Assembly: GCF_031458175.1 (NCBI RefSeq)
Contig: NZ_JAVDXX010000001.1
Location: 1,674,001-1,738,000 of the forward strand
Origin: Pseudoglutamicibacter albus
GTDB lineage: Bacteria; Actinomycetota; Actinomycetes; Actinomycetales; Micrococcaceae
DNA: 64,000 nt
Direction of reading: 5' to 3'
Of the stretch, positions 6,839 through 15,134 are shown piece by piece. Position numbers and translations under genes: made by a program. Each line of letters begins with the position of its first letter. Positions within the stretch are counted from its first letter, which is position 1. The notes beneath the pieces were generated by a model. That model was not told the origin of the DNA. It ran no database searches and worked only from the letters and a program-made list of their open reading frames with translations.

Positions 6839-9289
6839 TCAGGAGTGAGCGTTGTTCTTCCGACTTGATAGCCCCACAATAAGTAGGCCCACAATCGACC
6901 CTAGAACCAGTGCTGCCGCAGCATACAGGATAGTCATCCAGTCAATGGTGAAAGGCAACACATCACCCATGAGTTGTGAGATCAGAGCTGCGGTTCCAAG
7001 GCCCGTAATCAGCCCCAGCACGAACGCCTTGACCGCAATACTGCCGATGCTCCATCTGAGCACCCAGCGTTGCCACGAGGCCGGCAGGCCCAGCGTCCAG
7101 AACGTTGAATTCAATGCTTCCAAGCTCTTCGCATTAGTGCGGCTCACCATGATCACGATCACACAGGAGCCGATCAACGCGGACGCCAAGCTGAAATACA
7201 CGTTGCTTGGCGTGCTCGCTTCTTGCTTGAGAGGAACCTGCAAGAGATCGCGGGAAATCCGGCTCTCTAACGCCTCTGCCAGCAGTTCTTTCTGCTGCGA
7301 TTCAGACAGATCAGTGAAGACCCACCTCAATCCTTCAAGCGATAGCCGATGCTTTTTAGCTGTCTTAGTAAGCATGAATGCAGCTGCGTTTGCTTCCCAG
7401 TGCTCGCCGAAATCTGCCTGAGCTGCGGGGAGTAGCTCACCATCTGGAATGCTCTCAGAAAAAACACGAGCTTGAGATCCGTCTAGAAACGCCGAATCAC
7501 GTACAAGCAGACCCCCCTTATCCAAGGTGGCGGCTTCCTCGCTGCTTAGCGCGCGACCAAGAATCCTCCCAAGATCGTCCGCATCATCAACAGCGCTGAT
7601 ACCGTACGACCCATCGACGCCCTCTATGATGTCGAACTGGCCTCCTGTGTTTGTCACTGCCACCGGCTCCTTGAGCCCGAGCTTATGCGCGAGGTCGTTG
7701 ACTGTCTTCTCGCTAGCTTTAAGCCCGTTCGGGTGCTCCTGTTCTACACCGAATTGATCCTCAGGCAAGAGTGAGATCAATGACTTGTTATGGGCGGCCG
7801 TGATGCTTTGAGCAAAAGTCGAGCTGAACATGAGATTACCGATAGCGACACTGAGCAGAGCGATAGCAAAAACTGTCAAGGCTCGGTGGTACGTAGCTAG
7901 TCGCTGCGCGAGCGGCCGTGGTTTGATAGGGAATTTTCGGCTCACATAACCAGTAATTACCAACGACAAGAACAAAGACCACACAGCTACCGGCAGCGGC
8001 GCCCACGTTTCGAGGACATCAATTCCTAGTTGCACCGATGCGACACCCACGCCTACCAGCGTGAGAACTGCTGCAACACCCGTTCCCCATAGCAATTTCT
8101 TGGAAGAAAATACCCGTTGGGCTCTGTCCGCGGAAGCGCCCACGGCAACGGAGCGGCTTACTCGCGGACGCGTGATAATGCCACCCGCTACGAAACTGAC
8201 GATCACCCCAACTGCGATGACGGCCAACCACTTGGTTGGGATCTGCGGCCCTGGGCCTTGAATACCTACGAGATCAGCCAGCGCCGGAGCTACCAACCAA
8301 GCAACACCAACCCCCAACGCCATACCCAGGACAGATGCAAGGGCGACAGCAAGCCCGATCTTTCTGAATGCGGTTTTCCACAAAGGCGCTGGATTCACAC
8401 CCAGCGTATACAACTGGTTATTCACCGGTGCTAGAAGTTTCTTAGACCAGGCCCATAAGAAAGCGACAAGGGACATCGGCAAAAGGAGTGCGAATACACC
8501 AAATACAAAAGAGTATTGATCGGCTATCCCAAGGTGGGGGCGGTCCTCAACAAAAGAACGAGGTAAGAACCCGGCCCCCAACGTGACACCGTCAAGTGAC
8601 TCGAGTTGCGCCGCCGTCTTCTCATCGAGATGTGTATAAACATACTCCTCCAGTGCCTCACGGTTAGTCATAGCGCTGGAATACAACGTTGTCGATATGG
8701 CCGCAGCACTGATCTCCGATGCCGCGGGGTCGATCGTGTTCCACGTGCCAGGGAACGCCAGAAGCCTTTCTACTCCGGGCAGGAATCTATTTTTGGCTTT
8801 ACCAACAACCGTCAGGTTTACATTTCCTCCTAACCCGGTTACCGTTTCACCCTCCGAAAGATCGGATTCTCCGGCAACTACGACCTCGCCAGGCTTATCA
8901 GCCCACCGCCCAGAAGTGAGGCTATACCCAAACTCCTGACCAATGTGTGGCCAATCCCCCTCGCTCATGGCCCTACGACGCTCTCGATCAGTATCCAAAT
9001 ACAGGTCAGCAGAGGTGGCTATTGCAATCAGGCCGTCCCCTGGCCGGTTCAACGCCGACCGCACAGATTCCTTCTCTCCGGCATTTGAAAAAAGAGGTAT
9101 CTCTAGTCGTGCTGTTCTGTCTCCAAACTGCATCTGGGCGTCATCGGCAGGTTTCATTGACATTTGTCTGTCAGCTGTGGCCACCCAGCTCAGCATGCCT
9201 ACCACAACGGCTAGCACCACAAGCACAAAGCGATATCGGCCCTTTTTACCGAGGATCTTCTCCACATACCTACCCACCACGAACCTCAC
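6839..9289 (-). CDS. FtsX-like ABC transporter permease, cassette copy 1
   Basis: Large integral membrane subunit (816 aa) paired with the ATPase just upstream. It has an N-terminal membrane helix (near residues 20-36), a ~230-residue extracytoplasmic domain, a group of helices near 265-480 that includes a first FtsX-like unit (VFGVFALLLPMSLVAFLWAW), a second extracytoplasmic domain, and a C-terminal three-helix FtsX-like unit (ALIGSCVIVIMVSRTNAKSL then two more). This MacB/LolCE/BceB-like plan suggests mechanotransmission or peptide handling rather than solute import. GTG start at 9289, inside the 3' end of the ATPase gene (20-nt overlap), so translation is coupled. Base composition looks more AT-rich than the housekeeping genes. 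Confidence 0.85.
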   Translation of the reverse strand: MRFVVGRYVEKILGKKGRYRFVLVVLAVVVGMLSWVATADRQMSMKPADDAQMQFGDRTARLEIPLFSNAGEKESVRSALNRPGDGLIAIATSADLYLDTDRERRRAMSEGDWPHIGQEFGYSLTSGRWADKPGEVVVAGESDLSEGETVTGLGGNVNLTVVGKAKNRFLPGVERLLAFPGTWNTIDPAASEISAAAISTTLYSSAMTNREALEEYVYTHLDEKTAAQLESLDGVTLGAGFLPRSFVEDRPHLGIADQYSFVFGVFALLLPMSLVAFLWAWSKKLLAPVNNQLYTLGVNPAPLWKTAFRKIGLAVALASVLGMALGVGVAWLVAPALADLVGIQGPGPQIPTKWLAVIAVGVIVSFVAGGIITRPRVSRSVAVGASADRAQRVFSSKKLLWGTGVAAVLTLVGVGVASVQLGIDVLETWAPLPVAVWSLFLSLVITGYVSRKFPIKPRPLAQRLATYHRALTVFAIALLSVAIGNLMFSSTFAQSITAAHNKSLISLLPEDQFGVEQEHPNGLKASEKTVNDLAHKLGLKEPVAVTNTGGQFDIIEGVDGSYGISAVDDADDLGRILGRALSSEEAATLDKGGLLVRDSAFLDGSQARVFSESIPDGELLPAAQADFGEHWEANAAAFMLTKTAKKHRLSLEGLRWVFTDLSESQQKELLAEALESRISRDLLQVPLKQEASTPSNVYFSLASALIGSCVIVIMVSRTNAKSLEALNSTFWTLGLPASWQRWVLRWSIGSIAVKAFVLGLITGLGTAALISQLMGDVLPFTIDWMTILYAAAALVLGSIVGLLIVGLSSRKNNAHS

Positions 9290-9959
9290 CTGCCTCTATA
9301 CGCCCGTCAACCAGGGCATAGCCGGTATGGCAGTACTCATTCATGATCGGGTCATGGCTCGTAGCGATCACCGTGCTACCAGCTTCCGCTAGGTCACGGA
9401 ACAGTCCGAACATTGCATGAGAGTTCTCAGTGTCCAACGCAGCTGAAGGCTCATCAGCAAGCAGAACGCGCCGCTCGCCGCTCAGCGCGCGCGCGATACC
9501 GACGCGCTGGCATTGGCCGCGGGAAAGCTCAGCTGGGTAACGGTCAAGTAACTCTCCCAAGCCCACGCGAGTCAACGATTCCCTAGCCATAGCTTCAGCA
9601 TCGCGCTGCGAAACACCCGCTGCAGACAACACGAGCATCACGTTCTCAGCAGCCGTCAGTTCCTGGATCAACAGGTCGTCCTGGTGCACGAAACCGACCA
9701 CGTTACGCCGCAGGTCCAGAACCTGCGCCTCACTGGCCTGACCTACATCGACACCAAGAACATCAATTCGGCCCTTATCCAGAGGAATCAAGCCAGCAAT
9801 GGCACGTAAAAGGGTCGTTTTACCTGAACCGCTCTTACCTGCTAATCCAACAAACTCTCCGGCCGAAGCCTGAAGATCAATACCTCGCAAAACGTGTGTG
9901 CGCTGAGCGCCTACACCCAAATACTTGTGGACGTTTTCCACAGTCACAGCAGTCATCAT
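9270..9959 (-). CDS. ABC transporter ATP-binding protein, cassette copy 1
   Basis: ATPase of the MacB/LolD/FtsE type, 229 aa. Walker A GKSGSGKT (41-48), Q-loop FVHQDDLL, a signature LSRGQCQR that replaces the usual LSGGQ, Walker B VLLADEPSAALD, and H-loop TSHDP are all visible, so it should hydrolyse ATP. It drives the FtsX-like permease whose gene overlaps its end. Two ATG codons are adjacent at the start; GAGGC precedes them. A terminator hairpin ends about 9 nt upstream of the start, so expression probably depends on read-through from the I36-like gene. Confidence 0.93.
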   Translation of the reverse strand: MMTAVTVENVHKYLGVGAQRTHVLRGIDLQASAGEFVGLAGKSGSGKTTLLRAIAGLIPLDKGRIDVLGVDVGQASEAQVLDLRRNVVGFVHQDDLLIQELTAAENVMLVLSAAGVSQRDAEAMARESLTRVGLGELLDRYPAELSRGQCQRVGIARALSGERRVLLADEPSAALDTENSHAMFGLFRDLAEAGSTVIATSHDPIMNEYCHTGYALVDGRIEAGEVRGG

Positions 9960-9967
9960 GCCTCTTT

Positions 9968-10004
9968 AAAAAGACCGGGGTGCAGCTTGCTAACTGCACC
10001 CCGG
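9968..10004 (-). terminator. Intrinsic terminator between I36-like gene and ABC ATPase (copy 1)
   Basis: On the minus strand CCGGGGTGCAG, 8-nt loop, CTGCACCCCGG is followed by TCTTTTT. It begins 16 nt after the I36-like stop codon and lies directly before the ATPase start. It should cut most transcripts and leave the transporter genes at a lower level. Confidence 0.85.
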
Positions 10005-10020
10005 AAACCAGTAAAAACAG

Positions 10021-10380
10021 TTAGCAGCCGCGATCCGTCCGCCAGGACGTAGCGGTATCATTAGCGAACCATCCGATAGAGTTTTGGATCGAATTTTGCC
10101 GCATGGTGTAACACTTACCTTTGCCATCCGCGTGCTCATACCAAGCAGCGTTCCGGCTAGTGCGGTTCATCCACGAGCTCATCTTGTCATTCGCTCCGCT
10201 TGAGAGGTTCATCACCTTTAACCCCGCTCGGCGAGATCCTAGAAGTCCTCCGAAGTCCCTATGTTCGAACAAGCAAGCTAGATTGGTGCCGCAGTCTTTA
10301 GCTGCGGCTTGCGCGGGTTGAGCGAAACCGATTCCGGCTGCAACCACGGCTAGAGCGGCACAAAGCTTTTTCATCTCCAT
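10021..10380 (-). CDS. Secreted I36-inhibitor/crystallin-like small protein, cassette copy 1
   Basis: 119 aa. A Sec signal peptide is clear (MEMKKLCAALAVVAAGIGFA, cleavage probably after AQA near residue 25). The mature part of ~94 residues has four cysteines (DCG, ACLFEH, GKGKCYTM, C-terminal RGC) that could form two disulfides, and a repeated pattern NDKMSSWMNRTSRN / NDTATSWRTDRGC typical of peptidase inhibitor I36 and beta/gamma-crystallin-like domains. I36 members such as SMPI inhibit metalloproteases; target and activity here are unknown. AAGGAT six nt before the ATG is the ribosome site. Upstream is a leader with two conserved hairpins and a promoter with a Crp-type box. A bacteriocin-like role is an alternative. 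Confidence 0.75.
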   Translation of the reverse strand: MEMKKLCAALAVVAAGIGFAQPAQAAAKDCGTNLACLFEHRDFGGLLGSRRAGLKVMNLSSGANDKMSSWMNRTSRNAAWYEHADGKGKCYTMRQNSIQNSIGWFANDTATSWRTDRGC

Positions 10381-10401
10381 GTCGTCATCCTTTTGAGCAT
10401 G

Positions 10402-10444
10402 GCCTCACGAGGAGGCAGTGTCTTAAAAACACCTATGTGGTGTT
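10402..10444 (-). promoter_or_regulatory. Structured 5' leader of I36-like gene (copy 1)
   Basis: Two short hairpins: AACACC-tatgt-GGTGTT (10428-10444) and GCCTC-acgag-GAGGC (10402-10416). Both recur in copy 2 with identical arms, while the loop of the second differs at four of five positions, which suggests conserved RNA structure. Confidence 0.55.
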
Positions 10445-10451
10445 GAGAAGA

Positions 10452-10480
10452 TATTCCTATGTGACCTATATCACTGTCAA
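10452..10480 (-). promoter_or_regulatory. Promoter with Crp/GlxR-type box upstream of I36-like gene (copy 1)
   Basis: On the minus strand TTGACA (10480-10475) is a good -35 box; the -10 around GGAATA/GAATAT (10452-10459) is weak. The spacer holds the palindrome TGTGA-N6-TCACT (10460-10475, plus-strand reading), close to the Crp/GlxR consensus TGTGA-N6-TCACA. A box between -35 and -10 suggests repression. Confidence 0.55.
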
Positions 10481-10541
10481 TAGGGAAACACAGAATTTTT
10501 TTATGCAGGACCCAGGCTCGACATCTTGCCCGTTTTAACCG

Positions 10542-11447
10542 CTAAATCCCGGCCTCAAACGCTACGCTTGCGCTTATGAGACCGGGACGAACCAGACCTT
10601 CTGGGCCGCCCCCTTCATTCGGTCCGGACGTTTTGTGAGTCGTCGGTTTCGATTTGATGGGTGCATTGCCGAGCGTACTCGACTGGGGTAGGTAGCCGAG
10701 CGAGGAGTGTCGGCGGTGATGGTTGTACTCGTTTTTCCAGTCGCCGATCACGACTTGCGCGTGCAGCAGCGAGTAGTAGCTGTTGATGTTGAGGCACTCG
10801 TCGCGGAGCCGGCTGTTGAACGACTCGACGTACCCGTTCCGCCACGGCGATCCCGGTGGGATGTAGGACAGGCCGGTGCGGGTGCCTGCCCAGTCGGCCA
10901 TCGCTTCGCTGATGAACTCCGGCCCGTTGTCCGACCTGAGCACAGCTGGAGCGCCGCGGACGGCGACGAGATCCTCGAGATGCGCGGTGAGCCGGTCGGC
11001 GGTGATCGACCGCTCGACCAGCCCGCCGATGCATTCCCGGGTGTGCTCATCGACGATCGAGCAGATCTTGATCGGCCGGCCCTGCTCGTCGGCGTCGAAC
11101 TGGAAGTCCACCGCCCACACCACGTTCGGTGCGTCCGCTGTCGCCGGGCCGACGGTCGAGGACCCGACGCGTTTGCGACGCCGCCGCTGCAGGACGCGGA
11201 GGTCCTCGTCACGCCAGAGGCGTTGGATCTTCTTGTGGTTCACGACCCAGCCCTCGGCGCGGGCATCGTGATAGGCGCGCCGGTACCCGTAGCGGGGGTG
11301 CTTCTTCGCCCAGGCTCGCAGCCAGTCCCGCAACGCTTGGTCCGGGTCTGCGGTCGTGTCGCCCTTGAGCGGCCGCCGGTACGCGGAGCGGGACAGCCCG
11401 GCCAGACGGCACGCCATCCGTTCACTCACCTGCAGTGTCCTGATCAA
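10542..11447 (-). CDS. IS3-family transposase OrfB (DDE catalytic part), C-terminus frameshifted
   Basis: Integrase-core transposase, 301 aa from the TTG at 11447; the open frame runs further upstream and is probably expressed as an OrfAB fusion. Visible: HTH_21-like region (KKHPRYGYRRAY), then the DDE triad in VDFQFDADE, LRSDNGPEFIS and NGYVESFNSRLRDECLN. The end is abnormal. After HSSLGYL the frame reads on through the left inverted repeat and 60 nt into host DNA. The adjacent frame gives the typical family tail (TPVEYARQCTHQ) and stops at 10615 inside the element. One missing base near 10685-10696 explains this. Confidence 0.88.
   Translation of the reverse strand: MIRTLQVSERMACRLAGLSRSAYRRPLKGDTTADPDQALRDWLRAWAKKHPRYGYRRAYHDARAEGWVVNHKKIQRLWRDEDLRVLQRRRRKRVGSSTVGPATADAPNVVWAVDFQFDADEQGRPIKICSIVDEHTRECIGGLVERSITADRLTAHLEDLVAVRGAPAVLRSDNGPEFISEAMADWAGTRTGLSYIPPGSPWRNGYVESFNSRLRDECLNINSYYSLLHAQVVIGDWKNEYNHHRRHSSLGYLPQSSTLGNAPIKSKPTTHKTSGPNEGGGPEGLVRPGLISASVAFEAGI
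10547..10587 (-). terminator. Orphan hairpin at the edge of cassette copy 1
   Basis: TCCCGG...CCGGGA ends of an imperfect long stem, the same element that terminates the DUF4298 gene at 16404-16444. Here no gene of that type precedes it, so it looks carried over by the duplication. Confidence 0.6.
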
Positions 11448-11479
11448 GTGAGCGACGGCGGCGCGGCGCCTGCCCGGGC

Positions 11480-11764
11480 CTAGAAGTTTCCCTCAGCCAA
11501 CTCCTTGAGCGCGGCCTTCTCCAACTCCGCCTCGGCGATCAGCCGCTTGAGCGTCGCGTTCTGCTTCTCGAGCTCCTTCAGGCGTTTCGCGTCATCGGCC
11601 TTCAACCCGCCGTACTGGTTACGCCACCGGTAATACGTCTGCTCGGACACCCCGAGTTCCCGGCACACCGCCGCGACATCCGCGCCGTCGGCGAGCATCC
11701 TGTCGGCCTGCCCGAGCTTGCGGACGACCTGTTCCGGGGTGTGACGCTTTCTGCTGTTCGACAT
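11480..11764 (-). CDS. IS3-family transposase OrfA
   Basis: 94 aa, DNA-binding part of the transposase. A helix-turn-helix is visible (CRELGVSEQTYYRWRNQYGG, near residues 29-48), followed by a leucine-zipper-like coiled coil (LKELEKQNATLKRLIAEAEL) used for multimerisation in the family. The ATG at 11764 (MSNSRKRHTPEQVVRKL) is chosen over longer in-frame starts. Its stop TAG follows a GGGAAAC heptamer, giving a route to the OrfAB fusion. Confidence 0.88.
   Translation of the reverse strand: MSNSRKRHTPEQVVRKLGQADRMLADGADVAAVCRELGVSEQTYYRWRNQYGGLKADDAKRLKELEKQNATLKRLIAEAELEKAALKELAEGNF
11486..11492 (-). other. Candidate -1 frameshift heptamer GGGAAAC
   Basis: In the orfA frame the heptamer reads G-GGA-AAC, the X-XXY-YYZ pattern, immediately before TTC-TAG. 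A -1 slip enters the orfB frame (LLGPGRRRAAVAHLIRTL), giving the OrfAB fusion typical of IS3 elements. Confidence 0.6.
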
Positions 11765-11847
11765 GATCTGACCATTCTCCCTGCCCGAACCCTCGGGCGA
11801 CAGGACGACTCTCAGAACCACCGGACCTACGAAACGGGGTCAGCCCA

Positions 11848-12601
11848 CCCTGACCCGTACGGTGAACGGCAAGCGGATGTGCCGCATTCGTCTGCGCATG
11901 AGCCGGTGCCTACGCAGCCTTCGGGGCAGGGCCAGCAGAGCTTCGGATGGGATGGAGCACCGCAGCAACAACCGCACATGCCGAATCAGGTGCCGCCTGC
12001 TCAGCATGCCCAGTATGTTCCGCAGGATCCGCATATGTACCAGGCGCATCAGGGTGCGTATGCTCCGCAGGGGCCTGGCTGGGGGAATTATTCGAGTGAC
12101 TCGATTCCGTCTAGCCCGCCTAAACGCCCTGCGAGTGTTGTGATCGCTTCGATCGCTGCGTGGATTTGGGGCACCTTCTATGTCGTGGGCAGCATTGTCA
12201 TCTTCGTTTACGCGAGCTCCGCGAGCTACTCGTCTTTGGAACGCATAGCGAAGGATGAAGACATACTGGAAGCGGCGAGGCGGGGTATTTCTGCCGAGCA
12301 GTTCTTGGAGAATATTAGGTACACGCTGTGGATCACTTCCGCTTTTAGTATTGTTATCGGTTTGTTCGCGTTGATCACTGGCGTGCTGGCTTTCAAGGGC
12401 AGCAACGGTTGGCGAATTTTCGGCATTGTCGCCACCTCACTCATGTTGATTCCGTTCATTGCTGCCACGATTCGGGCTCCGCACGTAATCTGGCTGTTAT
12501 TCGGAATCCTGCCGATTGTTTCTCTTGTCTATTGGTCGGTTTCCGGTTCTTGGTATCGGGCGGTCAAGGACTATAAACGGTTGAGCCTCTACCGTCACTG
12601 A
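11848..12601 (+). pseudogene. DUF4064-like membrane protein, cassette copy 2, 5' end removed by insertion sequence
   Basis: The surviving 250 codons match the copy at 6075 from DPYGER on, including the four hydrophobic segments, but its start codon and promoter are gone. The reading frame enters directly from the insertion sequence: codons up to 11847 are antisense transposase DNA. A GTG at 11878 could serve as a start but has no convincing ribosome site. It carries 33 extra codons (Ser/Pro/Gln-rich, near 11870-11968) that copy 1 lacks. The membrane part is intact, so a fusion from the 11741 ATG remains possible. Confidence 0.75.
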
Positions 12602-12620
12602 GAGCGTTGAGAAGGTTAAT

Positions 12621-12670
12621 CGATGGGTGGCGTTCCCCCGAACTAGAGGGGCACGCCACCCATCGTTTTT
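12621..12670. terminator. Bidirectional terminator between DUF4064-like and FtsX-like genes (copy 2)
   Basis: The same 13-bp stem as at 6778 (CGATGGGTGGCGT / ACGCCACCCATCG), followed by TTTTT. The loop differs from copy 1 by about two deleted bases. Confidence 0.9.
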
Positions 12671-12680
12671 GGGTCAACCT

Positions 12681-15134
12681 TCAGGAGTGAGCGCCGCCTC
12701 GATTTCGTGATAGACCGACAATCAAGAGTCCTGCCACGGTGCCGATGATGAGCGCCGCGGCAGCGAACACAATAGTCACCCAATCGATGGTGAATATGAG
12801 AGCACTACTCTGAGTGGCGGCAACCAACGCTGCAGGACCAAGCCCCGCGATGACTCCAAGCACGAACGCTCTCACTACAATGATGCTCATGCTCCACCGT
12901 AGAACCCAACGATGCCACGAGTCAGGCAAACCTAAGGTCCAGAATGTTGAGCGGATTGCCTCTAAACTCTTTGCGTTAGCGCGGCTCACCATAACCACAA
13001 TCAAACATGAGCCGATCAGCGCAGTGGCCAAACTGTAGTAGACAATCTCTGGCATCTCTTGCTCCTGCATGCGTGGAATGAGGAGTAACTCACGCGGAAC
13101 ACGTTGCTCGACCGCTTTTTCGATGAGCGCCTTCTTCTGAGGTTCTGACAGTTCAGTAAAAACCCACCTAGTCGCACCCAAGGGGCTTTTGTATTTTTCG
13201 AGAGTCTCAGTCAGAATAATGGCGCCTGCTTCTAGCTCCAAGATCTCACCGAAATCAGATACCGTAGCCGGCAACGTACGTCCGTCAGGGAACACTTCCG
13301 TTAGAAGTAGTGCTTCAGAACCTTGCAAGAAGCCCGGGTGACGCACGAGCATGCCTCCACTCTGCAAGACTGCTCTCTCCTTGGCATCCAAGGTTCTACC
13401 TATTAGACGCTCAAGTTCTTCAGCTCCGTCAACGGCAGAGACACCGAAGGCGCCTTCCATCCCCTCGACCCAGTCGAGCGAACCGCTGCCCGTAAGCAGG
13501 CGAACCGGTTCAGCAATACCTAGATCATGCGCAAGTTCAATAACTTTCTTCTGGGTAGTCTTCTGCCCGAGATCATTCGATTGTTCAACACCCACTTGGT
13601 CGCTACGAATCACATCCAGCACATCTTTATTCGCGGCAGTGTTGAAACTCTTCGAGAATGTTCCACTGAAAATCAACATCCCTGACGAAGCCGTCAGAAG
13701 AAAAATGGCTATAGCGGTTGTTACGCGGTGACGGGCCGCTAGCCGTCGAGCGAAAACCCGAGGTTTAAGAGGGACTTTCGCCGAGATGGTGCGCACCACG
13801 AGCAAGGCTAGAAACAGAGAGAACGCGATGACTGGAATGGGGGCCCACACGTCGAAGATGTCTGGCCCAGTTCTTAGACCAATCAGCACAGTGCCACCGA
13901 TGACTATTACGGAAGCTAGCCCCGTCATCCAAAGGGCGATTCCAGAACCGATGAAGGAACTACCCCGATGTTTCCGGCCCCCTTCCACCGCTACCCTATT
14001 CTTAGGATACGGATAGGTCCACACCGCTCCGGCAATGTAACAGACTGCTATACCCGTGAAAATAAGGCCGAGCCATTTCCACGCAACTTGAGGTCCAGGA
14101 CCTTGAATACCAGCAAGGTCCGCAAGGAAAGGGGCCATCAGCCAAGCAACGCCGACCCCGAGCATGCTCGCGACACCAGCGCTCAGAATGACACCGATGA
14201 AGCTCTTCCTAACTGTTGCTTTCCATAAGGGAGTCGAGTTTACACCCAACGTATGCAGCTGACTTTTGACCGGTGCTAGCGCTTTTCGCGACCATGTCCA
14301 GAGGAACAGCACTACCGCACTAGGCATCAGAAGCGCGAATACACCTAAGATGAAGGAGAAGTTCTCAGCGAAACCTTGGTGTGGCCGATCCTCAACAGCA
14401 GAACGAGCCAAGTAGCTCTCACCTAAAGTGACGCCTTCAAGGGAGTCCAGCTGCTCTTTCGTTTTCTTATCAACATGCCTAAGAACATACTCTTCAAGGG
14501 CATCCTTACCTGTGATGCCGGTTGAGAACAGCGTGGTGTTGATCATGGCACTATGGGTCTGTGCCGCTGCGGGATCAATCGTGTTCCAGGTACCTGGGAA
14601 TGCCAATAACGTGTCTGCTTTTGGACTGAACCTCTCGTCAGCCAGGCCAACCACCCTCAGCTTGATGTTGTGGTCCATTGCGGTCACTGATTCACCAATC
14701 GACAGACCCGAATCTCCAGAAGCAACAATCTCGCCGGGTTTGGAAGGCCAGCGCCCAGCGGTGAGGTTATAGCCAAACTGCTCACCAATCTGAGGCCAGT
14801 CCCCTTCCAACATAGTCCGGTAGCGTTCTTTACTAGCATCTAGATAGATGTCAGCCGTAGTTGATATAGCCCTAACCCCTTCATCGGGACGGTCAAGAGC
14901 AGAGCGAATCGTGTCTTTCTTCCCCACACCTGTGTGCAGAGGCACCTGAAGTAGAGCCTGCGCGTCGCCGAAGAGATGTTGCGCTTTATCGGCAGGTTTC
15001 ATTACCAGTTGGCGGTCAGCTGTTGCGACCCAAGACAGCAGACCCACCACAACCGCCAGGACAACAAGAATGAACCGATACCGGCCCTTCTTACCCAGAA
15101 TTTTCTCCACATACCTACCCACCACGAATATCAC
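12681..15134 (-). CDS. FtsX-like ABC transporter permease, cassette copy 2
   Basis: 817 aa from the GTG at 15134, chosen because it aligns with the copy-1 start; an in-frame ATG ten codons upstream exists. Same plan as copy 1: N-terminal helix, two extracytoplasmic domains, two FtsX-like helix groups. The first ~45 residues (VVGRYVEKILGKKGRYRF and on) and the helix-rich parts are strongly conserved, whereas the first extracytoplasmic domain has many substitutions. Such divergence in the exposed part may track a different partner, perhaps the copy-2 I36 protein (inference). It overlaps the ATPase gene by 20 nt. Confidence 0.85.
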   Translation of the reverse strand: MIFVVGRYVEKILGKKGRYRFILVVLAVVVGLLSWVATADRQLVMKPADKAQHLFGDAQALLQVPLHTGVGKKDTIRSALDRPDEGVRAISTTADIYLDASKERYRTMLEGDWPQIGEQFGYNLTAGRWPSKPGEIVASGDSGLSIGESVTAMDHNIKLRVVGLADERFSPKADTLLAFPGTWNTIDPAAAQTHSAMINTTLFSTGITGKDALEEYVLRHVDKKTKEQLDSLEGVTLGESYLARSAVEDRPHQGFAENFSFILGVFALLMPSAVVLFLWTWSRKALAPVKSQLHTLGVNSTPLWKATVRKSFIGVILSAGVASMLGVGVAWLMAPFLADLAGIQGPGPQVAWKWLGLIFTGIAVCYIAGAVWTYPYPKNRVAVEGGRKHRGSSFIGSGIALWMTGLASVIVIGGTVLIGLRTGPDIFDVWAPIPVIAFSLFLALLVVRTISAKVPLKPRVFARRLAARHRVTTAIAIFLLTASSGMLIFSGTFSKSFNTAANKDVLDVIRSDQVGVEQSNDLGQKTTQKKVIELAHDLGIAEPVRLLTGSGSLDWVEGMEGAFGVSAVDGAEELERLIGRTLDAKERAVLQSGGMLVRHPGFLQGSEALLLTEVFPDGRTLPATVSDFGEILELEAGAIILTETLEKYKSPLGATRWVFTELSEPQKKALIEKAVEQRVPRELLLIPRMQEQEMPEIVYYSLATALIGSCLIVVMVSRANAKSLEAIRSTFWTLGLPDSWHRWVLRWSMSIIVVRAFVLGVIAGLGPAALVAATQSSALIFTIDWVTIVFAAAALIIGTVAGLLIVGLSRNRGGAHS

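Larger units (their letters stand above)
6106..10602. repeat. Cassette copy 1 of a ~4.5-kb tandem duplication
   Basis: This block carries a DUF4064-like gene, terminator, FtsX-like permease, ABC ATPase, terminator, I36-like gene, leader, promoter and a hairpin. The same order recurs at 11850-16459. Similarity is highest in the ATPase (about 201 of 229 residues identical by my count), both terminators, the I36 leader and the DUF4064 gene, and lower in the extracytoplasmic part of FtsX and the I36 mature region. The similarity stops exactly at the left end of the insertion sequence. Confidence 0.9.
10602..11847 (-). mobile_element. IS3-family insertion sequence
   Basis: 1246 bp, bounded by imperfect inverted repeats starting TGGGCCGCCCCC on the left and TGGGCTGACCCC on the right; both then share GGTCCGG and a nearby GAGTCGTC. 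It contains the usual two overlapping reading frames (orfA, orfB). No target-site duplication: the left flank ends in CCTTC and the right flank begins CCCTG. This suggests a deletion or recombination after insertion. Confidence 0.9.

Noticed and set aside
10707-11483. 258-codon plus-strand frame inside the insertion sequence
   Set aside because: Antisense of the transposase; high GC makes long shadow frames.
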